Counted from the stretch's first letter, positions 43,565-52,808 are shown. The stretch is DNA of 64,000 nucleotides from Marinomonas sp. TW1 (GCF_001625355.1 NZ_JSEE01000005.1:1-64000), one strand, 5' to 3'. Notes: generated by a model not told the origin, from the letters alone. Made by a program: numbers and translations.

Positions 43565-44914
43565 ATGAATCAATCACTGACGATCGCCCGTTCCATTCTG
43601 CTCAGTGGCGTATTAATAAGCCCATTATCCAATGCGGCTACGGTCGAATTTTGGACAGCCCAAACCCAATCTGACCGACTGCAAACCATCGAATTACTCG
43701 CCAGTACGTTTGAAGCCTTAAACGATGGTGTGACCGTCAAAGTCGTTGGTGTAGACGAAAACGAAATGGCCACACAAATGGCGGCCGCCGTTGCCGCAGG
43801 GACGACGCCACAATTAATCGAAGTGAACTCTGAAATCATCATGGCCCTAGGAGAAGAGGGGATTGTCGACACCCAAACTCATCAAGGGGTCATCAAGGAT
43901 ATAGGTAAAAGTCGCTTTCATACTGGTGCTCTGACCACATTGACGTCCCCACAAGGACAATATTACGGCTTGCCTTACCATGGTTGGATTCAAGGTATTT
44001 GGTACCGAAAAGACTGGTTTGATGAAAAAGCGCTCGCTGCACCGAATACATGGGAGAACATCGCAACCGCGGCCAAAGCACTGACCGATAAAGCCAACAA
44101 TCAATACGGTATCTTAGTTGGTACCAAGCAAGACAGTTATACTGAACAAGTTTTTACTCAGCTTGCTTTGTCGAATAACGCCGCCGAATTTGATGCCGAA
44201 GGCAATTTGGTATTCAACAGCCCTGCGACCCTAAAAACCATCCAATATTATAAAGGCCTCGCCCAGTATAATCCTCCAGGGCCACAAAATTGGCGCGCCC
44301 GAGATTATTACCTACAAGGTAAAATGGGCATGTTCTTCTACTCCACCTATATTATGGATGACCTAGCATTAGCCGAAGTCGCTAAGGGCTCGCTTTCGTC
44401 CGAGAACTTTAAAGAGTTAAGCGGTGGCACCTTCGACCCTGAACTGGTCAAAAATACGGCCTTTGCCCCGATCATTTCCCATAAAAGCGCAGCCTCTTAC
44501 GGTACCTTGTCTGGACTCGTAGCACTGAAAACCAGCCGCGCGGCGGACGCCAAGGCAACCAAAGACTTCATTGAGTTTATGTACGACCCTGCCAGCTACA
44601 TTACTTTCCTACATATGGCACCCGGTGGCATGAACCCGATGTTGAAAGGCATTGCTGAAGATCCTGCCTACTTAGATGATCCAAACGGTGTCTTCAAACT
44701 CTACGGTGCAGACAAAATGAAGCAAATTGTGTCTGGGTTTGATGACATACGTTCTTTCTCTGTGGTCGGCGGTAAAACCTTCCCAGCCTCTGGCGCCATT
44801 TTTGCCAAGTCCGTCATTCCTAGAATGATCTATGACGTCACCATTGAAGGTAAGGATCCTCAAGCCGCACTGGACAGTGCAGAAGCGGAAATGAAAACCA
44901 TCATGGGTGAATAG
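43565..44914 (+). CDS. Sugar ABC transporter periplasmic binding protein
   Basis: A 449-residue extracellular solute-binding family 1 protein. The signal peptide runs to about SNAA (residue 24). The mature chain shows ATVEFWTAQTQ, a maltose-binding-like beta-hinge, LPYHGWIQGIWYRKDWFDE, TWENIATAAKAL and ASGAIFAKSVIPRM. Start 43565 follows TGAGGAAAC. It probably delivers an oligosaccharide to the two permeases encoded after a repeat array. The sugar cannot be named from sequence. As the first structural gene, it is expected to be made in excess over the membrane parts. Confidence 0.92.
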   Translation: MNQSLTIARSILLSGVLISPLSNAATVEFWTAQTQSDRLQTIELLASTFEALNDGVTVKVVGVDENEMATQMAAAVAAGTTPQLIEVNSEIIMALGEEGIVDTQTHQGVIKDIGKSRFHTGALTTLTSPQGQYYGLPYHGWIQGIWYRKDWFDEKALAAPNTWENIATAAKALTDKANNQYGILVGTKQDSYTEQVFTQLALSNNAAEFDAEGNLVFNSPATLKTIQYYKGLAQYNPPGPQNWRARDYYLQGKMGMFFYSTYIMDDLALAEVAKGSLSSENFKELSGGTFDPELVKNTAFAPIISHKSAASYGTLSGLVALKTSRAADAKATKDFIEFMYDPASYITFLHMAPGGMNPMLKGIAEDPAYLDDPNGVFKLYGADKMKQIVSGFDDIRSFSVVGGKTFPASGAIFAKSVIPRMIYDVTIEGKDPQAALDSAEAEMKTIMGE

Positions 44915-44920
44915 ACAATA

Positions 44921-44957
44921 GACCCCCTCCCAGCCTCCCCCTTGGCAGGGGGAGGAG
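44921..44957 (-). repeat. REP-like palindromic element, reverse copy
   Basis: GACCCCCTCCCAGCCTCCCC...GGGGGAGGAG is almost identical to the copy at 47271-47307 and is the reverse complement of the forward copies at 45329 and 47231. It is the seed of the neighbouring tandem array. Confidence 0.7.
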
Positions 44958-45252
44958 CAGACTGTTGTTATTCCTTTCCTTAGCAGGGGGTGGGGCAGGC
45001 TGTTGTTATTCCTTTCCCTTAGCAGGGGAGGAGCAGACTGTTGTTATTCCTTCCCCTTAGCAGGGGGAGGAGCAGGCTGCTGTTATTCCTTTCCCTTAGC
45101 AGGGGAGGAGCAGGCTGCTGTTATTCCTTTCCCTTAGCAGGGGTGGAGCAGGCTGTTGTTATTCCTTCCCCTTAGCAGGGGGAGGAGCAGGCTGTTGTTA
45201 TTCCTTTCCCTTAGCAGGGGTGGAGCAGGCTGTTGTTATTCCTTCCCCTTAT
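44941..45252. repeat. Eight-unit tandem array of 38-39 bp hairpin repeats between binding-protein and permease genes
   Basis: The motif GCAGGG recurs at 44945, 44983, 45022, 45060, 45099, 45137, 45175 and 45214, giving periods of 38-39 bp. Each unit holds TTAGCAGGGGxGGAGCAG, then GCTGYTGTTATTCCTT and CCCC. CCCCT and AGGGG pair around TAGC at each junction, so the transcript would carry a row of small hairpins. Units vary by a few bases (GG/GA, GCT/ACT). The array lies in an operon, between the first and second genes, and is expected to shape mRNA processing. Confidence 0.92.
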
Positions 45253-45366
45253 CTTCAAGGGGAAGGTTAGGATGGGGTTGTGAATTTTTTAACCCCTTCT
45301 GGCCAAGAGGGGAAGTCATATTCTAGTTCCCTCCCCTTGTTAAGGGGAGGGCTAGGGTGGGGTCAA
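45242..45366 (+). repeat. Forward REP-like elements flanking the tandem array
   Basis: Copies of CCTTCCCCTTATCTTCAAGGGGAAGGTTAGGATGGGGTT type (45242-45277), a partial one (45292-45312) and CCCTCCCCTTGTTAAGGGGA followed by GGGCTAGGGTGGGGTC (45329-45363) each form a stem-loop. They are inverted relative to the copy at 44921, giving a BIME-like arrangement around the array. Confidence 0.75.
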
Positions 45367-45387
45367 ATGTAAAAAAGGGAAGCAAGT

Positions 45388-46254
45388 ATGTCTTCTGTCT
45401 TAATAAAAAATGAATCTAGGTTGGGACTAAAACTGGTTGCTCCAGCGGTCGGTATTATAGGTCTGTTGGTGATCTATCCCATTTTATTCAATCTGTACCT
45501 AAGTTTTTTCGATGTGCAGCTCAATGGCAGTAAAACTTTTGTTGGATTGGACAACTATACGGAATTGCTAGGCAACCCCCGCTATTACCATTCAATCGGC
45601 GTATCCATTATCTATTTAATCGGCACGGTCGTAGGCACCACAGTATTGGGATTAGCCGCAGCCATTCTGATGAATCAGACCTTTCGTTTTCGCAATCTGG
45701 CCAGAGGCTTAATTCTATTGCCTTACTTCGCGCCAGTGATCAGTGTGGTGTTTGGGTGGCAATTCATCTTTGATCCAGTAAATGGCATTTATAATCATGT
45801 GGTAGTGGATGTATTGCACCTCACCAACGAAAGGGAAAACCTAATCGGCAACCCTGATTCGGCTCTGTTCGTAGTAATCTTATTCGATATCTGGAAGCAC
45901 TTTCCCATTGCCTATTTGCTTTTCTTAGCCAAGCTGCAAAGCGTACCAAAAGACTTATACGAAGCCGCCGCCATAGATGGTCAAAACCCGTGGGGACGCT
46001 TTTGGCATGTCACCTTACCCGAGTTGAAGTTCGTCATCGCCACTGTGGTTTTATTACGTGTTATCTGGAACTTAAATCGCTTTGAAGACGTGTATTTACT
46101 CGCCCCAAATGTCGAGACCTTGCCAATTTTCACCTATTACCAAGCCTTCGCAGGCATCGTCGATCAAGGCGCCGCCGCGGCTATTTCGGTGATTCAATTG
46201 CTGGTCTTGGTTGGCTTAATTTGGCTGTACGTTCGCAAAGTACTCAAGTGGTAG
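45388..46254 (+). CDS. Sugar ABC transporter permease, MalF/UgpA type
   Basis: A 288-residue inner-membrane permease with six helices. It begins with LGLKLVAPAVGIIGLLVIYP, and the binding-protein-dependent transport loop is EAAAIDGQNPWGRFWHVTLPEL (EAA motif, about residues 190-211). The ribosome site AAGGGAAGC precedes ATG 45388, straight after the hairpin array. It pairs with the next permease 10 bp downstream. Confidence 0.92.
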   Translation: MSSVLIKNESRLGLKLVAPAVGIIGLLVIYPILFNLYLSFFDVQLNGSKTFVGLDNYTELLGNPRYYHSIGVSIIYLIGTVVGTTVLGLAAAILMNQTFRFRNLARGLILLPYFAPVISVVFGWQFIFDPVNGIYNHVVVDVLHLTNERENLIGNPDSALFVVILFDIWKHFPIAYLLFLAKLQSVPKDLYEAAAIDGQNPWGRFWHVTLPELKFVIATVVLLRVIWNLNRFEDVYLLAPNVETLPIFTYYQAFAGIVDQGAAAAISVIQLLVLVGLIWLYVRKVLKW

Positions 46255-46264
46255 GAGACAACTC

Positions 46265-47227
46265 ATGATGAATAAACGCACGCCTCTGCAATCGGTCATC
46301 TTGTATGCATTAGTACTCGCCTTGGTGATCTTCTGCGTGTTTCCATTTTTGCAGATTCTGTCAACGTCACTTAAACACCCCATTGACTGGGGGAATCCGT
46401 CGCTCATTCCGCGCATATTACATTTGGATGCTTACAAAGAATTGCTTGGTCTAATGCCGCCAAAAGAGATTGATGTGCCCGCCAGTATCCAACGCTTACT
46501 GGACAATCCAGCCTTGTCAGCAGAAAAGAAACAAATGCTACTGGCGAAATTCAGTTCAGGAGGGGATGTCTTCCCATTCGGACGTTATATGCTGAATACC
46601 TTTGTAATCTCCTTCATCACAGGGATTTGCTCAACTTTCTTGGCATCACTCGCGGCCTATGCCATTGCGCGCTTACGCTTCCCTGCACAATCTCTAATGG
46701 CCAATGGCGTGCTCTTTGTTTATATGGTGGGAGGCGTGTTGCTGATGGTGCCACTTTACCAAATGAGCGTTAACGTAGGATTGGCGTCCAGCGCAGGCGG
46801 CACGATTTTCAGTTTGTTTTTAATCTATCTGATTCAAACCTTACCCGTCGCCATGTACATGCTAGGTAACTATTTCCGAACCATTCCTTTTTCATTGGAA
46901 GAAGCCGCCATGATGGACGGTTGTTCAAGGGTTGAAGCCTTCTGGCGTATTATCATGCCCTTGTCAAAACCCATGCTGTTTACCGTGTTTATCTACTGTT
47001 TTGTCATCGCATGGAACGAGTATTTATTCGCCTCGGTGTTTTTAAAACAGTATCAAGATTTTCAAACCTTGCCACTGGCATTACAAACCCTGTTTACCTC
47101 TAAAAACGCCATCTGGGACCGCATCATGGCCGCCTCCATGTTAACCCTGTTACCCGTGGTCATTTGCTTCATGTTAGCGAATAAACATTTGTCGGGCGGG
47201 TTAACCGACGGCGGAGTGAAAGGCTAA
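46265..47227 (+). CDS. Sugar ABC transporter permease, MalG/UgpE type, with periplasmic insert
   Basis: A 320-residue permease with six helices and the EAA loop EEAAMMDGCSRVEAFWRIIMPL. Between the first helix and the core (about residues 58-100) lies a hydrophilic insert (MPPKEIDVPASIQRLLD, ALSAEKKQMLLAKFSSGGD) that makes it some 40 residues longer than the common MalG-type length of about 280. The insert would face the periplasm and may contact the binding protein. It follows the first permease closely. Two REP-like elements come next. Confidence 0.9.
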   Translation: MMNKRTPLQSVILYALVLALVIFCVFPFLQILSTSLKHPIDWGNPSLIPRILHLDAYKELLGLMPPKEIDVPASIQRLLDNPALSAEKKQMLLAKFSSGGDVFPFGRYMLNTFVISFITGICSTFLASLAAYAIARLRFPAQSLMANGVLFVYMVGGVLLMVPLYQMSVNVGLASSAGGTIFSLFLIYLIQTLPVAMYMLGNYFRTIPFSLEEAAMMDGCSRVEAFWRIIMPLSKPMLFTVFIYCFVIAWNEYLFASVFLKQYQDFQTLPLALQTLFTSKNAIWDRIMAASMLTLLPVVICFMLANKHLSGGLTDGGVKG

Positions 47228-47230
47228 CGA

Positions 47231-47307
47231 TTCCCTCCCTTTAATAAGGGGAGGGTCAGGGTGGGGTTCAGACCCCCTCCCAACCTCCCCCTTAGCAGGG
47301 GGAGGAG
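47231..47307. repeat. Pair of inverted REP-like elements between permease and ATPase genes
   Basis: A forward copy (47231-47270, CCCTCCCTTTAATAAGGGGA then GGGTCAGGGTGGGGTT) abuts a reverse copy (47271-47307, GACCCCCTCCCAACCTCCCC then GGGGGAGGAG). The two can fold separately or together into a long hairpin in the operon mRNA. They match the copies flanking the 44.9-45.4 kb array. Confidence 0.85.
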
Positions 47308-47384
47308 TTGAGAACCACTGAGAGATAAAAATGTATGCAGAACAGCATCGGTTACGTCATACCAAAATTAGAAAGGAACTGACA

Positions 47385-48494
47385 ATGAGCTCTGTGATTT
47401 TAAGAAACATTAACAAATCCTATGGCAACTTGCCGATAGTGAAGAACCTAAATTTAGACGTCAAAGACGGCGAGTTCGTCGTGCTAGTTGGCCCAAGTGG
47501 CTGCGGGAAAAGCACAACATTACGCATGGTCGCTGGGTTAGAAGACATTACCCAAGGGGACATTCAGATTGGCAATAAGACAATTAACGATTTACCGCCG
47601 CACAAACGCAACATCGCCATGGTGTTTCAAAACTATGCCTTGTACCCACATATGTCGGTGCGAGAAAACATTGTGTTTGGTTTGAAAAAATCCGGTGCCG
47701 ATGCCGCAACCATTAAACAGAGACTCACCGACGTATCGGAAATGCTCAAGCTCAATGAATATTTGGATCGCAAACCTGCCGACTTGTCTGGCGGACAACG
47801 CCAACGGGTGGCTATGGGCCGAGCGCTGGCGCGTGATGCCGACGTATACCTCTTTGATGAGCCGCTTTCCAACCTAGACGCCAAGCTGCGCCACCACATG
47901 CGTACTGAAATCGCTCGAATCCAGCACCAGTACAATATGACGGCAATTTACGTGACCCATGACCAAATAGAGGCCATGACGCTGGGCGATCGAGTGGTTG
48001 TCATGCGCGACGGCATTGTTGAGCAAGTCGGTACGCCGATGGATATTTATCTACAACCCACCAATACCTTTGTCGCCACCTTTATTGGCTCTCCTGCGAT
48101 GAATTTGATCGAAGCCAAACTAGAAGGTGAAGAGCTCGTATTCGATCAATACCGTATTCCTGCGGCGAAAATCGCCAATGTCGACATGCACTCACTCAGC
48201 GCTCACGACACCGTACTCGTCGGCATTCGTCCTGACTTTTTTGAAGACAGTGCCTTATCATCACCCAGCGATAACCTATTTGAATTCAATGACATACAAG
48301 TAGATCTAGTGGAAAACCTCGGTTTCGATAAGGAGATACTCTTCAAACTCGGCGGCGAAGACGCGAAGGCCAGACTCGACCTACGCTCCCACGTAAAACG
48401 CCAAGAGCACATTTCATTATCTGTGGATCTAAACCGAGTTTTACTGTTCGACACCAGTACACAAGGCATGCTGCTGAATGCGGGAGAGGTTTGA
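47385..48494 (+). CDS. Sugar ABC transporter ATPase, MalK/UgpC type
   Basis: From ATG 47385 (AAAGGA upstream) the protein is 369 residues; a start at 47331 would add 18 residues from repeat-adjacent sequence. Walker A is [11 protein letters not shown]-loop [13 protein letters not shown], signature [18 protein letters not shown], Walker [13 protein letters not shown], and the switch His is in VTHDQ. A MalK-like regulatory TOBE domain follows (about 235-369). It energises the importer formed by the preceding permeases. Confidence 0.94.
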   Translation: MSSVILRNINKSYGNLPIVKNLNLDVKDGEFVVLVGPSGCGKSTTLRMVAGLEDITQGDIQIGNKTINDLPPHKRNIAMVFQNYALYPHMSVRENIVFGLKKSGADAATIKQRLTDVSEMLKLNEYLDRKPADLSGGQRQRVAMGRALARDADVYLFDEPLSNLDAKLRHHMRTEIARIQHQYNMTAIYVTHDQIEAMTLGDRVVVMRDGIVEQVGTPMDIYLQPTNTFVATFIGSPAMNLIEAKLEGEELVFDQYRIPAAKIANVDMHSLSAHDTVLVGIRPDFFEDSALSSPSDNLFEFNDIQVDLVENLGFDKEILFKLGGEDAKARLDLRSHVKRQEHISLSVDLNRVLLFDTSTQGMLLNAGEV

Positions 48495-48505
48495 AAGCGG
48501 TTTGG

Positions 48506-48973
48506 TTAAGACGTTAGTGACCCGCTCATCGAGTAATTGATCAATGCTTGATGATTCTTGATCACCCTGTTTTCTGCTTGGATTTCAAAGCCCATTTTCA
48601 GGAAGAAAGCCTTAGCCACTTTACTCGCTTCCACGTACATGGTTTGACAGCCATGCTCTATCGCGGCGTTTTTCGCATAATGAAAAAGCGCCTTTGCCAC
48701 CCCTCGACCTTGATAATCAGGGTGAACGTATAGGCAATCTATATGGCCATCTGACTCCAACTCAATAAAGCCGATCACAACACCCTCAATGGTTGCCACA
48801 AACGGTCTCATTCTTTCTAACCGTTCTGTCCACATAGTGTAATCTGGCGGTGAGGGTGACCATGCTTCCAACTGTTCTGGTGAATAAACGTCTGTGCTGA
48901 TTGCATGCACTGAGCGATGAAAAAGATCCGCGATGTCTTTTGCATCGGAGGTTTTGAAGTGTCGGATTTTCAT
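48506..48973 (-). CDS. GNAT-family N-acetyltransferase (YafP-like)
   Basis: A 155-residue GNAT. It opens MKIRHFKTSDAKDIADLFHR, has LYVHPDYQGRGVAKALFHYA as the acetyl-CoA loop, and a C-terminal SKVAKAFFLKMGFEIQAEN. The HSVHAISTDVYSPEQLEAW-like segment is typical of the YafP group. The substrate is unknown. It converges with the ABC ATPase gene (11 bp gap) and is monocistronic. Confidence 0.87.
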   Translation of the reverse strand: MKIRHFKTSDAKDIADLFHRSVHAISTDVYSPEQLEAWSPSPPDYTMWTERLERMRPFVATIEGVVIGFIELESDGHIDCLYVHPDYQGRGVAKALFHYAKNAAIEHGCQTMYVEASKVAKAFFLKMGFEIQAENRVIKNHQALINYSMSGSLTS

Positions 48974-49076
48974 ATAATGACCTTAACCCATGAATATCGA
49001 CGTGCTGCACCTTTCATTTCCTGCACAGTGTTACTCCTTTTCGGGATGGCTTTCTCAACAGTAAAAAAAACAGACA

Positions 49077-50006
49077 TTAAAACGACAGCTTCTCTACCAG
49101 ATAATCAATAAAGACTCGCACCCGCTCCGGCATATGCTGCCCACCAATGAAAACCGCATGAATCACTTCTTTATCTTGAGGGTTATAGTCTTCTAATAAG
49201 GGGATCAATTCTCCTGACTTAATGGCATTTTCAATGTGAAAATTACCAACACGAGTAATGCCAATATCCTGCATCGCAAGTTCCACCAAGGTGTCACCAT
49301 TGTTGGCGATCATATTGCCAGAAATGGGCAAAATATAGTGTCGTCCCTCATCGCACATTGGCCAACCGGGTTCTAGGCGATTAAAACTAAAGTCTAAGCA
49401 ATTATGCTGCTCAAGATCGGCTGGGGTTTTCGGCATGCCAGCTTTTGCTAAATAGTTCGGTGTGGCCACAATGGTTCGCCCCGTGTCCCCTAAACGGCGG
49501 GCACTCAAATTGCTATCGGGCAACGGACCAAAGCGAATCGCAACGTCGATGTGACCACCCTCCACGTCACTGATCAGGTCACTGACTTCGATTTCTAGCT
49601 TAATGTCTGGATAGCGTTCTAAAAACTCCTGATACAAGGGAACCATAGTCAATCGACTGTGCGCGGCAGCGGTACTTATTTTCAATAAGCCGCTCGGACG
49701 TGCTCGATTGGCAATGGCCGACTCTGTCTCTTCAAGGTCATTTAAAATACGTCGTGCCGCCAAGGCGTAGGCTTCTCCTTCACTGGTCAAATGCAGATGA
49801 CGCGTGGTTCGTACAATGAGTCGCACGCCCAGTCGTGTTTCCAGTCGCGTCATCATGCGACTCACCGCTGAAGGGGTTAATCCCATTTGTTTGCCAGCGG
49901 CACTCAAGCTGCCTGTGGTTGCCACCTTCAGGAAGGTTTCCATTTCCGTGGTTTTATCGACTTTCAACTGTTTCATTTGTGAATCCAATGCAAAAGAGAT
50001 TGACAT
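49077..50006 (-). CDS. LysR-family regulator next to a frameshifted efflux gene
   Basis: A LysR protein of 309 residues from ATG 50006. The helix-turn-helix lies at METFLKVATTGSLSAAGKQM then LTPSAVSRMMTRLE, and the effector domain follows. The first 21 residues are longer than usual, so a start at 49976 or at METFL is possible; no site has a strong ribosome sequence. It diverges from the MFS gene by 69 bp, the usual LysR-target arrangement. Since the target is broken, the regulator may be left without its main client. Confidence 0.88.
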   Translation of the reverse strand: MSISFALDSQMKQLKVDKTTEMETFLKVATTGSLSAAGKQMGLTPSAVSRMMTRLETRLGVRLIVRTTRHLHLTSEGEAYALAARRILNDLEETESAIANRARPSGLLKISTAAAHSRLTMVPLYQEFLERYPDIKLEIEVSDLISDVEGGHIDVAIRFGPLPDSNLSARRLGDTGRTIVATPNYLAKAGMPKTPADLEQHNCLDFSFNRLEPGWPMCDEGRHYILPISGNMIANNGDTLVELAMQDIGITRVGNFHIENAIKSGELIPLLEDYNPQDKEVIHAVFIGGQHMPERVRVFIDYLVEKLSF

Positions 50007-50075
50007 AAACCCTGTCTATTCAAAGGACGCATCTCTAGTTATATTCCCCACAATCATAAATCAACGGAAATTAAG

Positions 50076-51240
50076 ATGAAAATGAACTTACCTTTATTGG
50101 CGTTAGCCATTGGGGCATTTGGCATAGGAGTGACCGAGTTTTCACCCATGGGAATGCTGCCAACCATTGCAAATGACCTAGGTGTCTCCATTCCAACTGC
50201 TGGCATTTTAATCAGTGCTTATGCTTTTGGTGTATTAGTCGGCGCACCTATCATGACCTTGGCTTTTGCCAACCTACCACGCAGACGTTTGCTGCTGTTG
50301 TCCATGGCGATCTTCACCTTGGGTAACTTAATCAGCGCGCTTGCTGACAGTTATACGACCTTATTAATTGGGCGCATCATTACTTCGTTTAATCACGGCG
50401 CCTTCTTTGGGGTTGGCGCTGTGGTAGCCACCAGCATAGTGCCCGCTAATAAACGAGCAGGGGCGGTCGCGGCCATGTTTTCAGGCCTGACCCTTGCCAC
50501 CATTGGCGGTGTGCCGTTAGCCAGCTACATCAGCAGCACGATCGGCTGGCGGGTCGCCTTTTTTGGTATCGCCATGATTCGGTGTGATCACCATGATTGC
50601 TCTCAGGTTCAGCTTACCACCACTGGCCAACACGGAGAAAGCAAACATACGTCATGAGCTGAGTGTATTAACTCGCGGCCCAGTGCTCGCGGCATTATTG
50701 CTCACCGTGGTTGGCGCCAGCTCGATGTTTACCGTGTTCACTTACATTGTGCCGATTTTGCAGCAAGAAACATTGGCATCCACTACCTTTGTTACCGCGA
50801 TGTTAGTGCTCTACGGTGTAGGGTTAGCAGTAGGGAATGTGTTGGGGGGACGCTTTGCTGATAAATCTCTGTACGGTACCTTAATTGTGTCTCTGGTAAG
50901 CGTCACTGTCTTGTTACTGCTTTTCTCCATCTCCATGACATCGGCTTGGATGACCGCTCCGTTGATCTTTTTCTGGGGTGTCGGCAGTTTTGCAGTGGTG
51001 CCGCCATTACAATCCCTTGTTGTACAGGAAGCCAGCGAAGCACCTAATTTGGCCTCCGCTATGAACATTGGCGCCTTCAATCTGGGCAATGCGGTCGGTG
51101 CAGCGCTTGGTGGCGCGGTGATCAGTGCGGGGCTCGGTTTACCTGCGGTTTCTATGGCCGGTGCCGCCACCGCCATATTAGGGTTAATGATGACAGTCTT
51201 CTTAAATCGACGACGTCAAGCAACTCAAGTATTGGCATAA
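50076..51240 (+). pseudogene. DHA1-type MFS efflux gene broken by a single-base insertion
   Basis: Two reading frames (50076-50657 and 50584-51240) cover one MFS transporter. The first holds helices 1-5 (GIGVTEFSPMGMLPTIA..., NHGAFFGVGAVVATSIVP) and the second the rest, starting MITMIALRFSLPPL. At 50580 an extra C changes frame; removing it restores GIAMIGVITMIALRF, the expected link of AraJ/YdhP-like exporters (usually GIAALGVLALLAL). The full protein would be about 387 residues. It is either a recent pseudogene or a sequencing error. It diverges from a LysR gene and ends at a strong terminator. Confidence 0.88.
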
Positions 51241-51272
51241 AAGCCCATTACGTCATTCTGACAATCTCAAAA

Positions 51273-51317
51273 AGACATAACCGCCGACGGTATTATCTCG
51301 ACGGTTATGTTTTTTAT
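51273..51317. terminator. Bidirectional terminator between the MFS and pectate lyase genes
   Basis: ACATAACCG (51275-51283) and CGGTTATGT (51302-51310) form a 9-bp perfect stem, extended by imperfect pairing toward the loop, followed by a T-run on the plus strand and preceded by an A-run. Confidence 0.85.
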
Positions 51318-51326
51318 TTAAGCACC

Positions 51327-52808
51327 CTACAACTTACCCGCTCCAGCGTTGGCGGTGACATACTCAATAACGTCACTAGCAGGCAATACTGGCGTTGGGC
51401 CATATAAGTTTGGCTGCCAGTCTATATCTTTCGACAGTGACTTACCGCTGACTCGATTCGCCTCTTCAATGATGTCCAACATCTGGCCATTAAACAAAGA
51501 ACCTCGATCAAATGCGACGTCACCTTTCATATGACCAATCGCATTCGCTGGCGTACCGTTCACAATGTCAAATACGTTCGCTTCTGAGAAAATCGCAGAA
51601 TGTTTCCCCGCACCCAATGCTTGACGCAAGATATTGTGTTTAGGTTTCGCCTTTAATGAATCCACATGGCGCTCATAATTATTGTCACCCTGACCATCCC
51701 CAGAAGCGTCGCCAACAAAGTAATTGTTATAACTGTGAACTTGTCCGTAACGCACCCTTGGCATACGCTGACCAACATTCATAAAGTAATTATCATGTAG
51801 TGTCACTCGTAAATAACCACTATCTGATGTCTTTTTGTCACTGTTTCCTATCAGCATGGCTTTATCATGATCATGGAAGTAACTGTTTGATATGGTTATC
51901 AAATCTGCCTGATTGGTAATATCAATCAAACCATCATGATGCTGAGCTTTTTGAGTGATTTCGTTTTGTGGGAAAGGATACACAGGTGGAAACAAGGCAT
52001 CTGGTCGATCACCATCGGAGAAGGTGCAATGGTCTATCCAGATGCGCTTAGCGCCACTGATAGAGACCAAATCGTATTCTGCATTCCAACGGCCACCACG
52101 GCATTTCTGTGGACCGACATTGGCATTCACATACTCAGCCTGACAACCAGGGTAACTGGGGTCGATTTTAAAGCTGTCACCTGGATCCCATCCAGGGAAG
52201 TAATCAAAAGCATCTTCAAAATGAATATTACGAATGATGACATTCTCGACACCAGTACTGAGATGAAGCATGCCTTTGACAATTTTTGCATCGTCCCCCA
52301 GACCAATCAAACTGGTATTAGAAGGAATCTTTACCACGATCTGTGCTTTTTGTCGGTCTGCTGACGCGAGTCTGGCTTCTTCTTGTGGGCCTGACAATTT
52401 ACGATTCGGACGTCCTTTGACCAACGGTTTGATGTTCCAAACACTTGGGGCATAAACCGCTTTATACTGCTCAAATCGATAGGGTGCGACGCGATAGTCT
52501 TCTTCGGTGAGCTCTCGCCCAGCATCATCAGAGGAAAGGTTAATGGTGCCACGGATCTGAATAATGCTAGGCAAGTCGCCTGATTCAGCTAACGCTGCAA
52601 CCAACTCTTTGCGATTGGTCACCGTATAAAAATGCTGTTCACTGGCTTGTGAACCACCTAATAAAGGACCTTCTGCACCAGCCCAGCCATATTCAGCTGG
52701 CATGGCTTGCTGACTGATACTGTGTTGAGAAGAGCCTATATCTAGGGTTGAACATCCGGCGATTAAGCCCACCGCGAAACACGATGCGACTAAAAAGTTT
52801 CTATTCAT
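51327..52808 (-). CDS. Lipoprotein pectate lyase, PL1 family
   Basis: A 493-residue precursor with a lipoprotein signal (lipobox LIAG-C at about residue 19), so it is likely anchored in the outer membrane. The lyase domain shows PL1 features: NTSLIGLGDDAKIV, NVIIRNIHFED, the pectate-lyase motif KRIWIDHCTFSDG, the DGLIDITNQADLITISNSYF ladder, and RMPRVRYGQVHSYNNYF. It cleaves polygalacturonate by beta-elimination with Ca2+. It is longer than many PL1 enzymes because of an insertion around PPVYPFPQNEITQKAQHHDG. It pairs biologically with the KdgM-type porin at 20.2 kb. Confidence 0.94.
   Translation of the reverse strand: MNRNFLVASCFAVGLIAGCSTLDIGSSQHSISQQAMPAEYGWAGAEGPLLGGSQASEQHFYTVTNRKELVAALAESGDLPSIIQIRGTINLSSDDAGRELTEEDYRVAPYRFEQYKAVYAPSVWNIKPLVKGRPNRKLSGPQEEARLASADRQKAQIVVKIPSNTSLIGLGDDAKIVKGMLHLSTGVENVIIRNIHFEDAFDYFPGWDPGDSFKIDPSYPGCQAEYVNANVGPQKCRGGRWNAEYDLVSISGAKRIWIDHCTFSDGDRPDALFPPVYPFPQNEITQKAQHHDGLIDITNQADLITISNSYFHDHDKAMLIGNSDKKTSDSGYLRVTLHDNYFMNVGQRMPRVRYGQVHSYNNYFVGDASGDGQGDNNYERHVDSLKAKPKHNILRQALGAGKHSAIFSEANVFDIVNGTPANAIGHMKGDVAFDRGSLFNGQMLDIIEEANRVSGKSLSKDIDWQPNLYGPTPVLPASDVIEYVTANAGAGKL

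Noticed and set aside
44941..45252. CRISPR array
   Set aside because: The units are contiguous with no unique spacers, and no cas genes are present. It is a tandem hairpin array.
43565..48494. Naming the ABC operon as maltose or trehalose importer (mal/thu)
   Set aside because: Domain content fits any oligosaccharide importer; there is no adjacent glycosidase or other clue to the sugar.
50584..51240. Second, separate MFS gene starting at 50584
   Set aside because: It lacks the first helices and joins the preceding frame after removal of one base, so it is the 3' half of a frameshifted gene.
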